Position numbers and translations under genes: made by a program
Shown: one piece after another, positions 1 to 9,267 of the stretch
Layout: each line of letters opens with the position of its first letter
Numbering within the stretch: position 1 is the stretch's first letter
The notes under the pieces: generated by a model
Told to the model about the DNA's origin: nothing
The model's input: only the letters and a program-made list of their open reading frames with translations
Database searches by the model: none
Origin: Rurimicrobium sp040387755
GTDB taxonomy: Bacteria > Bacteroidota > Bacteroidia > Chitinophagales > Chitinophagaceae
Reading direction: 5' to 3'
DNA: 64,000 nucleotides
Assembly (NCBI GenBank): GCA_040387755.1
Contig: JAZKDB010000002.1
Span: 1,674,001-1,738,000 of the forward strand

Positions 1-825
1 CCAGGCTATTGCCAGTGTTGCCATAGTAGTATTTAGCTCTTCAGCTATTTTAGTTAATTGTTTCACTTTCTCTATTCTATCGTCTGCCAGAGTACGGTCT
101 TTCAACCATTCAAATCCTTCAATTCCTAAACGTGAACCTTCAGGAATCCCATTATTATATTTACCCGTCAGCAAACCGGAGCATAAAGGGCTCCAGATGG
201 TTGTTCCCAATCCTATATTTTTGAATACTGTAGTATAGTCTCGTTCCATTTTATCGCGCTCAAAAAGATTGTATTGTGGTTGCTCCATTGCCGGCCCGAT
301 AAGGCGAAGGTCTTTGGCTACCATATGTGCTTCAACAATCTCAGCTGCAGTCCATTCGCTGGTACCCCAATATAGGATTTTGCCTTGCTGTATCAAATGG
401 TTCATCGTCCACACCACTTCCTCAATTGGCGTTGTACGATCCGGGCGATGACAGAAAAACAGATCAATATACTCCAGCTGAAGGCGCACCAAAGCTTCAT
501 TACAGGCTTCTGTCAAATGTTTACGACTAAGACCTGTTTGATTAGGCTTATTCTCTTTACCCCTGCTGCCAAAAAAAGCTTTACTGGAGACTACATATGA
601 GGAGCGTTCCCAACTTTTAGACTTCAGAACCCTACCCATCATTTTTTCACTTTCTCCTAAAGAATACACCTCAGCATTATCAAAAAAGTTGACCCCATTT
701 TCGTAGGCAATACTCATTAATTTATCGGCACTGTTATCTTCTATTTGTTTGGCAAATGTTACCCAGGATCCATAGGAAAGAACACTTAGTTCCAAACCCG
801 TTTTACCCATTTTTCTATACTGCAT
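1..825 (-). CDS. Aldo/keto reductase, Kv-beta-like (C-terminus outside window)
   Basis: NADPH-dependent aldo/keto reductase of the potassium-channel beta-subunit-like (AKR6/YghZ) group, presumably a cytosolic reductase of aldehydes or ketones. The protein begins MQYRKMGKTGLELSVLSYGS, the usual N-terminal barrel strand of the family, followed by the catalytic Asp/Tyr region (FFDNAEVYSLGESEKMMG) and the Lys region (SYVVSSKAFFG), then the strand with the family-typical FFCHRPD and the WGTSEW motif. 275 codons are present and no stop is reached, so about 50 C-terminal residues lie beyond base 1. The ATG at 825 is the only sensible start. No clear promoter is visible just upstream. Substrate unknown. 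Confidence 0.9.
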   Translation of the reverse strand, partial: MQYRKMGKTGLELSVLSYGSWVTFAKQIEDNSADKLMSIAYENGVNFFDNAEVYSLGESEKMMGRVLKSKSWERSSYVVSSKAFFGSRGKENKPNQTGLSRKHLTEACNEALVRLQLEYIDLFFCHRPDRTTPIEEVVWTMNHLIQQGKILYWGTSEWTAAEIVEAHMVAKDLRLIGPAMEQPQYNLFERDKMERDYTTVFKNIGLGTTIWSPLCSGLLTGKYNNGIPEGSRLGIEGFEWLKDRTLADDRIEKVKQLTKIAEELNTTMATLAIAW

Positions 826-1061
826 TGCTTATGATTTTGATTGTGAAAGAACGTTGCAAATTAAAACAAAACAATCCATGCAATGTTATTTGAATTTACA
901 CGTTAAACAATGGTATTATCTATTTTATCTCATAAGCTTTAAGGTTAAGGGCACATAGCTAAAGTAAACTTATTCACTACAGTCTTTTAATTTTTAAATT
1001 GTATTCTTCCATTGTATTTATTTCGCCTATTAATTATTTTTAATTTAGCTTAAAATAAGTC

Positions 1062-1069
1062 TATTTTTG
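1062..1069 (+). promoter_or_regulatory. Bacteroidota-type -7 box for the Wzz/Wzy pair
   Basis: TATTTTTG matches the TAnnTTTG consensus exactly. The predicted start of transcription is near 1074, giving a leader of about 20 nt before the ATG at 1095. No good -33 TTTG is visible. Confidence 0.5.
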
Positions 1070-1094
1070 AATTTAACCCAAGTTCTATATCCTG

Positions 1095-2072
1095 ATGGAA
1101 ACCCCTCCTGCCAAACTAGTACAAAATATTATTAAAATACTGATTCTTAAAAAGCAAAAGATTATTTATTACTGCCTGAGCGCAATGATTTTGGGCTTGA
1201 TTATCAGTCTTGTAAAACCAAAAGCATATAAAGCAGAAACGGCTTTTATTCTTAAAAATCACCTCTTTGCCGACAGAAGTTATCTGTACAGTAAAGACAT
1301 GCGCTATATCAACTATTACGCTCCCGAAGATGATATTGAAAGACTCATAGCCCTTATTGATGCTGATAGTGTTATTGACATTTTGATAAAAGACCTGAAC
1401 CTCATTAAATATTATGAAGTAGACACTGTGAACAAGCCAAAGGCCATGCGCTTGCTCAAAAAAACCATTGCCAAAAAAGTAAAGATTATCCGCACTCCCG
1501 AAAAAAATGCGGAGCTATCTTATAAAGACGCAAACGCTGATACTGCTGCAATAATAGCCAATAAGTATCTTGAATTGATTGAGAAAACACTTCGTAAAAA
1601 TTATAATAAAGTAAGGCAGGATGTATTGTTTTCCCTTCAAACAAAAATCAGGGATGAAGATAGTGTGCTAACCGTGTTGTCTGACTCTCTGGCTCGTATG
1701 CGTCAATATTATCGCATTTATGACATTATTAACCCCACCAGAGGCAATATGATGTTGAATATGCACATAACTGATAATGGCCATCCTGAATTTGCAAAAG
1801 GGCTGGAATTAATACAAAATATCGAATCGGTAAAAGACAGAATGGTGGCAGACCGCTCAGATCATATCTCTCTGGCCAATCAATATACCAACAGTACACA
1901 ACTCAATGATTTGTCTTTAATACAGATTATCAGGGTAGCAGAGCCCCCATTAAAAACCACTGGCTTGGGGATTATTGCTACATCATTACTGTGTGGGTTG
2001 GCAGGTTTCGTGTTCTGCATTCTTCTAGTTTTACTGCAATACAGGCTGCAGAGCAAAAACGAAAATGAATAA
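1095..2072 (+). CDS. Wzz-like polysaccharide co-polymerase (chain-length determinant)
   Basis: Inner-membrane protein of the polysaccharide co-polymerase type, which sets the chain length of exported surface polysaccharide. It has the expected architecture: a short cytoplasmic N-terminus, a first membrane segment at about residues 24-41 (YYCLSAMILGLIISLV followed by KP), a large periplasmic region with helical segments at about 150-230, and a second membrane segment at about 290-313 just before a basic cytoplasmic tail. There is no tyrosine-kinase domain, so it is the short Wzz-type form rather than a Wzc fusion. Its stop overlaps the next start as TAATG, so it is co-translated with the Wzy/ligase-like protein, which supports a shared role in polysaccharide assembly. 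The sequence is divergent; the assignment rests on topology and context. Confidence 0.7.
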   Translation: METPPAKLVQNIIKILILKKQKIIYYCLSAMILGLIISLVKPKAYKAETAFILKNHLFADRSYLYSKDMRYINYYAPEDDIERLIALIDADSVIDILIKDLNLIKYYEVDTVNKPKAMRLLKKTIAKKVKIIRTPEKNAELSYKDANADTAAIIANKYLELIEKTLRKNYNKVRQDVLFSLQTKIRDEDSVLTVLSDSLARMRQYYRIYDIINPTRGNMMLNMHITDNGHPEFAKGLELIQNIESVKDRMVADRSDHISLANQYTNSTQLNDLSLIQIIRVAEPPLKTTGLGIIATSLLCGLAGFVFCILLVLLQYRLQSKNENE

Positions 2073-3523
2073 TGTGGAGTCAACATTTTAGTCTGCAAAA
2101 AACCATGCTGAATGCCACGGTTTTGTTATTTGCCATAGGGCTTTGTCTTTTTGCGTTTACCGGGTCAGTTTTGTTTATTGCACCAGCTTTTGCAGTGCTC
2201 TATTTATTGCTGCTGATTTTCGATTTCAAAGCCGCTTATTGGATACTTATATTACTGGTACCGCTTTCGATTCATGTGGAGTTTGCAGACAACAGCTTTT
2301 CATTGTCTGCGCCTTCAGAACCAGTGATGTGGCTGTTCTATTTCCTTGCCGGGCTCATGTTGATTACCGACTCAAAATTGCTGCCCAAATGGTTTCTTCA
2401 AAACGCCATTACTGTCCTTATATTGCTGCAATTTATTTGGCTAATCGTTGCAGTTTGTTATTCTGAAGTAATTGCTTTATCCATAAAATACCTCATTGCC
2501 AAAAGCTGGTATTTAGTGTGCTTTTTCTTGATTCCTATCTGGCTTATTAAAGGAAAAGCAGACTTTAAAAAACTGTTTTTGTGCCTGCTGATTCCATTGG
2601 TGCTGTATATCTTCGTCATCCTTCTCAGACATTCTTTTTATGGTTTTCAATTCTATTACATAGACGCTGCTGTAGGTAATTTGTTTTATAAACATGTGGA
2701 TTATGCTTCGGTATTATCCATGTTTATCCCTTTTATTTTTGCAGCTTATTTTATCCACCGGAAGGCCAACAAAAAATACCGAAATTATTTTCTTTCACTT
2801 TCGCTGCTATTCCTTTTAGCTATAGGATTTTCGTATACCAGAGCGGCAATGGGAGGGATTGTTTTTGCAATTGGTGTGGCATTGGCCATTCGCTGGCGCA
2901 TGGTCAACTGGGTGATGCCCGGATTTTATGCAGTTGTGCTCATGCTGTTTTTGTTCTTTACTACTGACAATAAATTTCTTAAGTACCATCCGCATTTTAG
3001 CGAAACCTATATGCACCACGAGTTTGGCGACCATCTGAAAGCCACACTGGAAGGCAAAGACATGTCGTCGGTAGAGCGCCTGTATCGCTGGATAGCTGCT
3101 GTAAGAATGGGAATAGACCGGCCATTAACAGGATTTGGACCACACTCCTTTTATTATTATTACAAGCCATATACCTTATCTGCATACCGCACTTATGTAA
3201 GCGAAAATTATGAACGCTCCACTACCCACAACTATTTTCTGTACATGCTGGTAGAGCAGGGCATACCCGCAATGCTGCTCTATGCTTTGCTGGTGATAGT
3301 CGTATTGGCCAAAACACAAAAGGTGTATCACCAGCTTCAGGATCCTTTTTACAAATGGATTTGTCTGGCTATAGCAATGTCCTTTTCCATTTGCTTTGTC
3401 AACAATCTGTTCTCTGAGTTAATAGAAACAGATAAGGTAGGACCGCTCTTCTATTTGTCTTTAGCGGCTTTGGTAATTATTGACCGGAAGTGTCGGGAAA
3501 TGTCAGTGAATTCATTCAATTGA
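2072..3523 (+). CDS. O-antigen ligase/Wzy-type polymerase family membrane protein
   Basis: Polytopic inner-membrane protein of the Wzy_C / O-antigen ligase superfamily, which polymerises or ligates lipid-linked glycans on the periplasmic face. About twelve hydrophobic segments are visible. The central motif SFSYTRAAMGGIVFAIG carries the conserved Arg of this family, and the large loop before the last helices contains GFGPHSFYYYYKPY and STTHNYFLYMLVEQGIP; this His-containing loop is the family signature. It overlaps the Wzz-like gene by one base, so the two form a transcriptional and translational unit. Sequence alone cannot separate polymerase (Wzy) from ligase (WaaL) activity; pairing with a chain-length regulator favours Wzy. 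No other glycosyltransferases of a capsule cluster lie alongside. Confidence 0.8.
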   Translation: MWSQHFSLQKTMLNATVLLFAIGLCLFAFTGSVLFIAPAFAVLYLLLLIFDFKAAYWILILLVPLSIHVEFADNSFSLSAPSEPVMWLFYFLAGLMLITDSKLLPKWFLQNAITVLILLQFIWLIVAVCYSEVIALSIKYLIAKSWYLVCFFLIPIWLIKGKADFKKLFLCLLIPLVLYIFVILLRHSFYGFQFYYIDAAVGNLFYKHVDYASVLSMFIPFIFAAYFIHRKANKKYRNYFLSLSLLFLLAIGFSYTRAAMGGIVFAIGVALAIRWRMVNWVMPGFYAVVLMLFLFFTTDNKFLKYHPHFSETYMHHEFGDHLKATLEGKDMSSVERLYRWIAAVRMGIDRPLTGFGPHSFYYYYKPYTLSAYRTYVSENYERSTTHNYFLYMLVEQGIPAMLLYALLVIVVLAKTQKVYHQLQDPFYKWICLAIAMSFSICFVNNLFSELIETDKVGPLFYLSLAALVIIDRKCREMSVNSFN

Positions 3524-3565
3524 CTTGTCAATAGACTGAAATTAACTTTGCAAAAGATCACCTAT

Positions 3566-4146
3566 CTATTTTACAATTCTGTACCTCTGCAATTCCCATA
3601 CATATTTAACGGTGTCAGCAAGTTTCCTCATTTTTATAAACCCGACTGAATCATTCAGCCAGTAGTTTCTATAATAGGAATTTGAATTATTATTTGGTTC
3701 ATAATTTATATTAAACACATTTTTGTATGTGTCAATGCCTAGTTTGTAATCCGTCCACCATTCTGTTGTGCCAGAGAAGGACTCCCACGAAACATTTTGC
3801 TTGCCTTGAGAGATGGGATAATAACAAGAAAACTCGTTGACTAATATCAACTTCTTCTAAATCTAATCTCTCTAAAAAAAATTTCTGTAGAAGCAACATC
3901 AATGGGAACCTGGGTAAAACCGACCTGAAGAATTTCGACAAAAATAGTATTTTTTCTATCCTCGTTAGTAGTGAACAAGCGTGACAATCCAATATAACAA
4001 CTATCTTCTCTACCACTAATAGAATCACGGTATATCCAATAAGAACCTGGCTTAAAAGAAAAATTGCGCTTTATGTCTTCGGAGAGATAAATTGTCTGAT
4101 TCTTCTTTTTGCAGCCAGCAAAAAACATGATTAATGAATTTTTCAT
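3566..4146 (-). pseudogene. Frameshifted small lipoprotein gene
   Basis: Two minus-strand reading frames appear to be one broken gene. The first (4146 to 3847, 99 residues) starts MKNSLIMFFAGCKKK, a short lipoprotein signal with lipobox FAGC, followed by FKPGSYWIYRDSISGREDSC, a pattern seen in small Bacteroidota lipoproteins. It ends at a TGA. The second frame (usable from 3850 down to 3566) continues with about 94 residues of protein-like sequence (SWESFSGTTEWW, YWLNDSVGFIKMRK, WELQRYR) and has no signal peptide or good ATG of its own. A single-base loss near 3847-3856, or a miscounted A8 run at 3873-3880 plus a second change, would separate them. Function unknown. It could be a true pseudogene or a sequencing error. 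Confidence 0.55.
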
Positions 4147-4527
4147 AACGGTATTGTTTTAGATTCTGAAATCCTTTTTTGCCGCTTCATTGAATACCTT
4201 CTTAGATCTACCTGTATCTGTCAGAGCAAATAGCAATTAAACCATGAGAGATAAAACTAATAAATTAGTTCTAATTAATAGTTATTCTTTAACTAACGGT
4301 AACCTTTTTCCTATAAACTGTAACCCCAAGTATTCAAAACCCGAATATATCTGTAAAAAATGCACTGCCTTAACGAAATAAAAAATTCGTTTAACAAATC
4401 CTGCAACACAGCCTTCCTTGCCTATACAACCTCCATTCCATTTTATACTTCAAGCCCGAACAATGCAAAAGGAATTCACCCTCATAAATATTAATTCATT
4501 ACTTTCGATTGAATAATTTCTTTGGGT
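4147..4527. other. Intergenic stretch, AT-rich, no gene seen
   Basis: Between the divergent lipoprotein remnant and the next plus-strand gene. No open frame with coding character and no clear hairpin terminator. Only short AT-rich imperfect inverted repeats near 4258-4285 and a TTTCTTTG at 4517-4524, close to a -7 box but lacking the leading TA. Confidence 0.5.
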
Positions 4528-4902
4528 ATGAGGTCAATAGTTTTACTTGCTTTTGTGCTTTGTGGAATATTGTATGCTGTTTATAGATTTACCAATACTT
4601 CACTAAAAGATGAAGGCAACATTTCACATTTTGAAAACGGGTTGAAAGGAGTCTTAAGTCATTTATCTAAAGAGTCCAGAATTAATTTCATTTGTGAAAA
4701 TGACGATGTGCAGAAAATTCTGGAAGCCCGATATGTGCTTTTTCCTGTTATCCTTGACTTTGAAAAGGATAAACAATATGATACATCGTTAATCGTCTTG
4801 CCAATCAGTGATTCAAGCCGTGAAAAAGACAATGTCATCATTTGGAAAAACAATGACGATAGATTCAGATATTACCTCATCAAAAAAACAGCGAGTCTTT
4901 GA
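4528..4902 (+). CDS. Small membrane-anchored protein of unknown function
   Basis: I do not recognise this 124-residue protein. It has one N-terminal hydrophobic segment (about residues 3-20, RSIVLLAFVLCGILYAVYRF) and then a soluble region of about 100 residues, so it is probably anchored in the inner membrane with the rest outside. The ATG at 4528 is preferred over an in-frame TTG two codons upstream. Its TGA stop overlaps the TTG start of the following membrane glycosyltransferase (TTGA), so the two are probably translationally coupled and may act together. It resembles the small accessory proteins often found beside GT-C-type enzymes, but that is inference. Confidence 0.55.
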   Translation: MRSIVLLAFVLCGILYAVYRFTNTSLKDEGNISHFENGLKGVLSHLSKESRINFICENDDVQKILEARYVLFPVILDFEKDKQYDTSLIVLPISDSSREKDNVIIWKNNDDRFRYYLIKKTASL

Positions 4903-6170
4903 AAAAGGAAAGCATCATAATATTATCACTACCACTATCTATACTATTTATTAGTATCCTTTACTATGTCAATTTAATTTTGAATTTGCCTGTTGCATGT
5001 ACAATAATTGAAACCCTCACTGCATTCATCTTTTTCCAGTATTATTTTCTCGTAAAAATCAAACAGGAATCTATCAGGCAAAATTTGTGGTTAAAGACAA
5101 TCAGCTATTTGATGATAGCGACTATCCTTTACCTCATTATCGATGATACAATGAAAAATAGTGTTCGATTTGGGGCTTGGGATGCATGGTGGTTTTGGAA
5201 TTATCGCGCTAAATTTTTCACCCAAAATGATTTGTGGAATCAACATAATATGCCAACCTATGGCAGAAATTTAGTAGCAAACAGACTTGGTCATGCGGAT
5301 TACTCCCCTGGTTTGTCAACTGCGGTGGCCTTCTTTTGGAAATTGACTAGCTCAACCAATATGCTATATCCCTTTCTTATAGCTTTAGTTTTTTCTATTT
5401 CTATACCCTTGCTAATTTTTACTGAACTCTATCAAAAAAACATAATTGTTGCCTCCTTTGTTTCCTTAGGTCTTCTTGTTACCAATAAATTTTATATTGG
5501 CTTTACTGCAGCTATGCTTGCTGATGTTTGGATTTCTTTCTTCCTTTTGGCAAGCTTAGTCTGTTGGAATAATTACTTAGAAACTAAAGACAAAAAATTG
5601 CTTTTTTTAACGGGATTGATGCTGGGAGGATTAATCTGGTCAAAGAATGAAGGCTTGTTCTTAGCATTTGCATTTATTGCTTTCAATGTTAAATCATTTT
5701 TGCAAAAAAAGAATTTATTGAATTTATTATGTGGTCTTGGGTTGCCTCTTGTTCTATTGATTGTATTCAAGGGCTTCTTTGCACCAAAAGGAGACTTGTT
5801 CTTTCAGGGAAAATCAGGGCTGAAAGATAAAATAACATCTGTAGAACGCTATAAACTAATATGGGATTATTTTGCTCTAGAAATTAATACTCATCACTTA
5901 CTTGCCAAACTGACAACTTTATACTTTGGTATTCATTTAGTGGTTCTAAAAAAATGGCCTTTTAGAAACTTTTATTTTCTGCTTTTTTCACTGCTTGGTT
6001 ATCTGGGTATTTACCTTATTTCGCCTCACAATTTAGATTGGCATATCAGCACATCAATTGATAGAATTGTTTGGCACTTATTACCTGCTTTTATTTATCA
6101 GATAGTTTATCAGCTATCAGAAAACAGCAAAGAACCTCAAATCCTCGCTTCGGACATACCACAATTTTAG
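4899..6170 (+). CDS. Polytopic GT-C/GT39-like glycosyltransferase
   Basis: A 423-residue membrane protein with about ten hydrophobic segments. After two N-terminal helices an extracytoplasmic loop carries RFGAWDAWWFWNYRAKFF, which fits the first-loop acidic/aromatic motif of GT-C enzymes of the GT39/ArnT type that transfer sugars from polyprenyl phosphate. Further motifs include LGHADYSPGLSTAVAFFW and a C-terminal IDRIVWHLLPAF. The start is a TTG that overlaps the upstream stop; the next in-frame ATG would delete the first two helices, so TTG is chosen. The neighbouring Wzz/Wzy genes suggest a role in surface glycan building. Specific sugar and acceptor are unknown. Confidence 0.6.
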   Translation: MKKESIIILSLPLSILFISILYYVNLILNLPVACTIIETLTAFIFFQYYFLVKIKQESIRQNLWLKTISYLMIATILYLIIDDTMKNSVRFGAWDAWWFWNYRAKFFTQNDLWNQHNMPTYGRNLVANRLGHADYSPGLSTAVAFFWKLTSSTNMLYPFLIALVFSISIPLLIFTELYQKNIIVASFVSLGLLVTNKFYIGFTAAMLADVWISFFLLASLVCWNNYLETKDKKLLFLTGLMLGGLIWSKNEGLFLAFAFIAFNVKSFLQKKNLLNLLCGLGLPLVLLIVFKGFFAPKGDLFFQGKSGLKDKITSVERYKLIWDYFALEINTHHLLAKLTTLYFGIHLVVLKKWPFRNFYFLLFSLLGYLGIYLISPHNLDWHISTSIDRIVWHLLPAFIYQIVYQLSENSKEPQILASDIPQF

Positions 6171-6192
6171 TAGCTAACCTTAAAATTTAAGA

Positions 6193-6774
6193 TCACATCC
6201 ACTTCACCTTAACCTCAATAGGTATATTCCTTTGTCCTTCTTTTAGCTGTTGATTGGTATAGCCCAGGTACAAAGCCCCCATTACATGGTCATGCTCACC
6301 AAGACCCAGATAATCTTTCATTTCAGGGTGATGAATACTGCCACCTGTACCCCAATAGGTAGCTATACCCATGCTTTGAGCACCCAACAATATATTTTGT
6401 ATGGCTGCTGCTGTAGCCGCAATTTCTTCTATAACTGGTATTTTAGGTAAGTGTCCACGGCACATTGCGGCCAGAATGATGTGCGAGGCATTTTCTCCCA
6501 TACTGCTAAGCTTATTAAAGGTGTCGTCAGTTGATTTTTCGGGATGAGCCTGGCGATGCATCTGAGCATGTGCTGTACAAAACTCATTTACTTTTTCGTC
6601 TGCAAAAACAAAAAAACGCCAAGGCTCTGTGCGGCCATGAGTAGGTGCCCAGTCGGCCAATTGCAACAGTTGATTGATGGTTTCAGGAGCAATTTTAGCC
6701 GCATTCATTTGTTGCGGCTTAATGGTACGTCGTTGGCTGATAATGTCTGAAAGAAGCTGGAATTTGTCTTGCAT
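6193..6774 (-). CDS. Nitroreductase family protein
   Basis: FMN-dependent NAD(P)H nitroreductase-fold protein of 193 residues, the usual single-domain length. Family motifs are visible: the N-terminal SQRRTIKPQ for FMN phosphate binding, the LLQLADWAPTHGRTEPWRFF segment, and near the C-terminus GIATYWGTGG plus LGLGEHDHVMGALYLGY. It probably works as a cytosolic dimer reducing quinones, nitro compounds or enones. It is followed at 6830 by an unrelated two-component pair on the same strand with a 55-nt gap. The natural substrate cannot be told from sequence. Confidence 0.88.
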   Translation of the reverse strand: MQDKFQLLSDIISQRRTIKPQQMNAAKIAPETINQLLQLADWAPTHGRTEPWRFFVFADEKVNEFCTAHAQMHRQAHPEKSTDDTFNKLSSMGENASHIILAAMCRGHLPKIPVIEEIAATAAAIQNILLGAQSMGIATYWGTGGSIHHPEMKDYLGLGEHDHVMGALYLGYTNQQLKEGQRNIPIEVKVKWM

Positions 6775-6829
6775 AAAGTCTTTTCTGCTGCAAGAATACT
6801 GATTTTTGAGCGACTGTGCTATCGATAGA

Positions 6830-7474
6830 TTATATCAAGCGATTGTCAATTGCTACTTTTACAGCATTGGTTTTGTTATTCACCTGCAGCTTGCGATACA
6901 CATTCTCTATATGTTTGCGAACGGTACCAATACTAATGAACATATTTGCGGCCAATTGCTCGTAGGTAAGGCCATTCTTTAATTGTTCCAGCAATTCTAT
7001 TTCGCGGGGGCTTAGCCCAAAATCCTGTTTTACAAATTGAGGAGCTATTGGTGTACGAATCAGGTTGAGGGCTTTCATAGCAATAATGGGCGACATCGCT
7101 GCGCCACCTTCCATGGTTTCTAATATAGCCCGGTAAATATTTTCTTTTGGTTCCTCTTTCAATAAATAGCCGCTCGCTCCGGCCATTATAGCATCGAAAA
7201 TTTTCTCATCATCATCAAAAGTGGTGAGCACAAGCACCTTTATCTGCGGAAATCGTTTTTTGATTTCTTTGGTAGCCTCAATACCGTTCATCAAAGGCAT
7301 ATCAATATCCATAAGTATGAGGTCCGTCTGAAGTCCGTCAACCTGTTCGTTCAAAATCTTGCCATTCATCGCTTTGAGCCTGATGGATATATCCGGATAC
7401 ACGCTCAGTTTCTCCTCAATAGCTTTGAGTGCCATTTGATTATCTTCTGCTATTGCAACATGAATATTAGGCAT
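6830..7474 (-). CDS. NarL/LuxR-type response regulator (pair 1)
   Basis: Two-domain cytoplasmic response regulator. Residues 1-120 form the receiver, with acidic pocket AEDNQ near the N-terminus, phospho-acceptor Asp in LILMDIDMPLMNG and the conserved Lys in GYLLKEEPKE. Residues 145-210 are a LuxR/GerE helix-turn-helix (SPREIELLEQLKNGLTYEQL, then ISIGTVRKHIENVYRKL). It follows the TPR histidine kinase at 7525-9267 with a 50-nt gap and is surely its partner. A TATTTTTG on the minus strand at 7497-7504 lies inside the gap, so the regulator can also be transcribed on its own. Target genes are unknown. Confidence 0.93.
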   Translation of the reverse strand: MPNIHVAIAEDNQMALKAIEEKLSVYPDISIRLKAMNGKILNEQVDGLQTDLILMDIDMPLMNGIEATKEIKKRFPQIKVLVLTTFDDDEKIFDAIMAGASGYLLKEEPKENIYRAILETMEGGAAMSPIIAMKALNLIRTPIAPQFVKQDFGLSPREIELLEQLKNGLTYEQLAANMFISIGTVRKHIENVYRKLQVNNKTNAVKVAIDNRLI

Positions 7475-7496
7475 ACCGGTACAGTTTTTGGAACAA

Positions 7497-7504
7497 CAAA
7501 AATA
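7497..7504 (-). promoter_or_regulatory. -7 box for response regulator 1
   Basis: Read on the minus strand this is TATTTTTG, a perfect TAnnTTTG. It sits between kinase and regulator and places the start of transcription near 7491, about 17 nt before the ATG at 7474. Confidence 0.5.
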
Positions 7505-7524
7505 ACTCAGGTCAGACTCCTTTA

Positions 7525-9267
7525 CTATACGATGTTTATCGTATTTGATGGCATTTTCACTTCCATCCTTATTTGTGTTCCTTTATCTTTTTCTGATTGA
7601 ATGTGACAGGTTCCTCCCAAAACTTCCATTCGGTGTTGCATATTCTCCAGTCCAAAACCTTTGTTACTTAACTCTTCGATTTCGAAACCACATCCATTAT
7701 CTTTAACTTCTATTGTTATTTTCTCCGCGCTACTGCTGATATCTACAACTATATTATCAGCTCCGGAATACTTCAATGCATTATTCACGCACTCTTGCGT
7801 AGTCCTGAACAATTCCGTAATCATCTCGGCATTCAGCTCTATGCTTGTATCCTCAATAGTTGACAGAACTTGTACCTGAGGAATGTTCTTTAAAAACTCG
7901 CGAAGCTTTAACACAAATTCTTCAACCCTAACAGAAGACTTATTGATAAGCCACACCGTTTTCCGCAACTCCCTTATTGTCTCATTGGTTAAATCCTTTA
8001 CTTGTTGCGTTTTGGCATTATTCTTATCCATTCCGTCAACAGTAGCATTTATAAAAGTAAGATGAGCGCCAATATTGTCATGTAACTCACGTGAGATACG
8101 CAAACGTTCATGTTGCATGGCACTTCTGGCTTCCACCTCTTTCAGTTGCAATTGAAAAGCTGCCTCTGCCCTTAACTTTTCTTCTTTTATTTTTCTGTTT
8201 TTGATAATAAAATACGCCACTACAATCATCGTCAACAAAGCAAGTACTGAAACAATCAAAGCAAGACGTTGTATAGTTTTTTGCTTATTCAATACTTTAA
8301 TTTGCTGCTCCTTACGTTCTGTTTCAAACTGAACGGACATTTCGGCCATCTGCTTCGACTTGCCTTCGTTAAATATACTGTCCTTGAGCGCGGTATAGCG
8401 CTCGTGGTAAGCCAATGCAACGTCATGCTTCCCAAGACCTTTGTACATTTCACTGAGCTGTTTGTAGGTATGCTGCAGCAAATCCAGAAAGTTTATAGAA
8501 CGTCCCGTCTTCTCAGCTAATAATGCATAATGTATAGCACTATCCATCCGGCCGGCCTCTTTGTAGCTTTCACTGATATTGATTGTTGCTATTGCAATAC
8601 CATACTGATCATTTTTACTTCTTCTGATCTCAATAGCCTGCTTTAAATAGTCAATTGCTAATTCGTGCTTTTTTTGTTGAGAATATACCGTGGCCATATT
8701 TTCCAGACTATAGGATAGTCCAAGTGTGTTTTTGGCTATTGTATTCATTTTCCGGCTCAAGGTATAGTAATACAAAGCGCTGTCAAGATTGCCCAGATTC
8801 TCATACATCACGCCAATTCTGTTATAACCATCTGCCATGCCCGAAGTGTCTCTGTTGCTTTGAGCCATTGACAATCCCTTGCGCATATATTGACCTGCAA
8901 AAGCAATATTTCTGTTTTTCGAGTAAACGGTACCCAATTCGTAGTAAATAGTAACCAGCTCCTTATTTGTTTTATGTTGTTCGCCAATTTTCACTCCTTC
9001 TATTAAAGTTTCGGCGGCTCTGGTATGCTCTCCGCTTAAAAACTGGAAAGCACCCTTAATCCTTAGAATTTCCACTTTGGCACCAAAATCATTTTGCTCG
9101 TTTGCCATTGAAATTCCGTCTTCGATTAATTGACTTAACGAATCGCTGTGGGATGAATATGCCGATTGAATTAAAGCAATCTGACCTAGTATTTGCTTAT
9201 TACCGTTTACCTGACCATTGAGTTTGGCACTAATGGCAATCAAAAGAATTAGAAAAAAACAGCGCAT
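7525..9267 (-). CDS. TPR sensor histidine kinase (pair 1)
   Basis: Membrane sensor kinase of 580 residues. A signal peptide (MRCFFLILLIAISAKLNG) leads into about 300 periplasmic residues made of tetratricopeptide repeats (for example GYNRIGVMYENLGNLDSALY and LENMATVYSQQKKHELAIDY). A coiled region and one membrane helix (about 332-354) follow, then a HisKA_3 domain with the phospho-acceptor His in RISRELHDNIGAHL and a HATPase_c domain with N-box CVNNALKYSG and G-box DNGCGFEI plus GFGLENMQHRM. This is the standard partner of a NarL/LuxR regulator, encoded directly downstream. TPR sensors of this type are common in Bacteroidota; the ligand is unknown. Confidence 0.93.
   Translation of the reverse strand: MRCFFLILLIAISAKLNGQVNGNKQILGQIALIQSAYSSHSDSLSQLIEDGISMANEQNDFGAKVEILRIKGAFQFLSGEHTRAAETLIEGVKIGEQHKTNKELVTIYYELGTVYSKNRNIAFAGQYMRKGLSMAQSNRDTSGMADGYNRIGVMYENLGNLDSALYYYTLSRKMNTIAKNTLGLSYSLENMATVYSQQKKHELAIDYLKQAIEIRRSKNDQYGIAIATINISESYKEAGRMDSAIHYALLAEKTGRSINFLDLLQHTYKQLSEMYKGLGKHDVALAYHERYTALKDSIFNEGKSKQMAEMSVQFETERKEQQIKVLNKQKTIQRLALIVSVLALLTMIVVAYFIIKNRKIKEEKLRAEAAFQLQLKEVEARSAMQHERLRISRELHDNIGAHLTFINATVDGMDKNNAKTQQVKDLTNETIRELRKTVWLINKSSVRVEEFVLKLREFLKNIPQVQVLSTIEDTSIELNAEMITELFRTTQECVNNALKYSGADNIVVDISSSAEKITIEVKDNGCGFEIEELSNKGFGLENMQHRMEVLGGTCHIQSEKDKGTQIRMEVKMPSNTINIV

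Noticed and set aside
1095..6170. Complete capsule or exopolysaccharide gene cluster
   Set aside because: Only Wzz-like, Wzy-like and one GT-C-like gene are present; no initiating sugar-phosphate transferase, flippase, Wza-type exporter or nucleotide-sugar genes.
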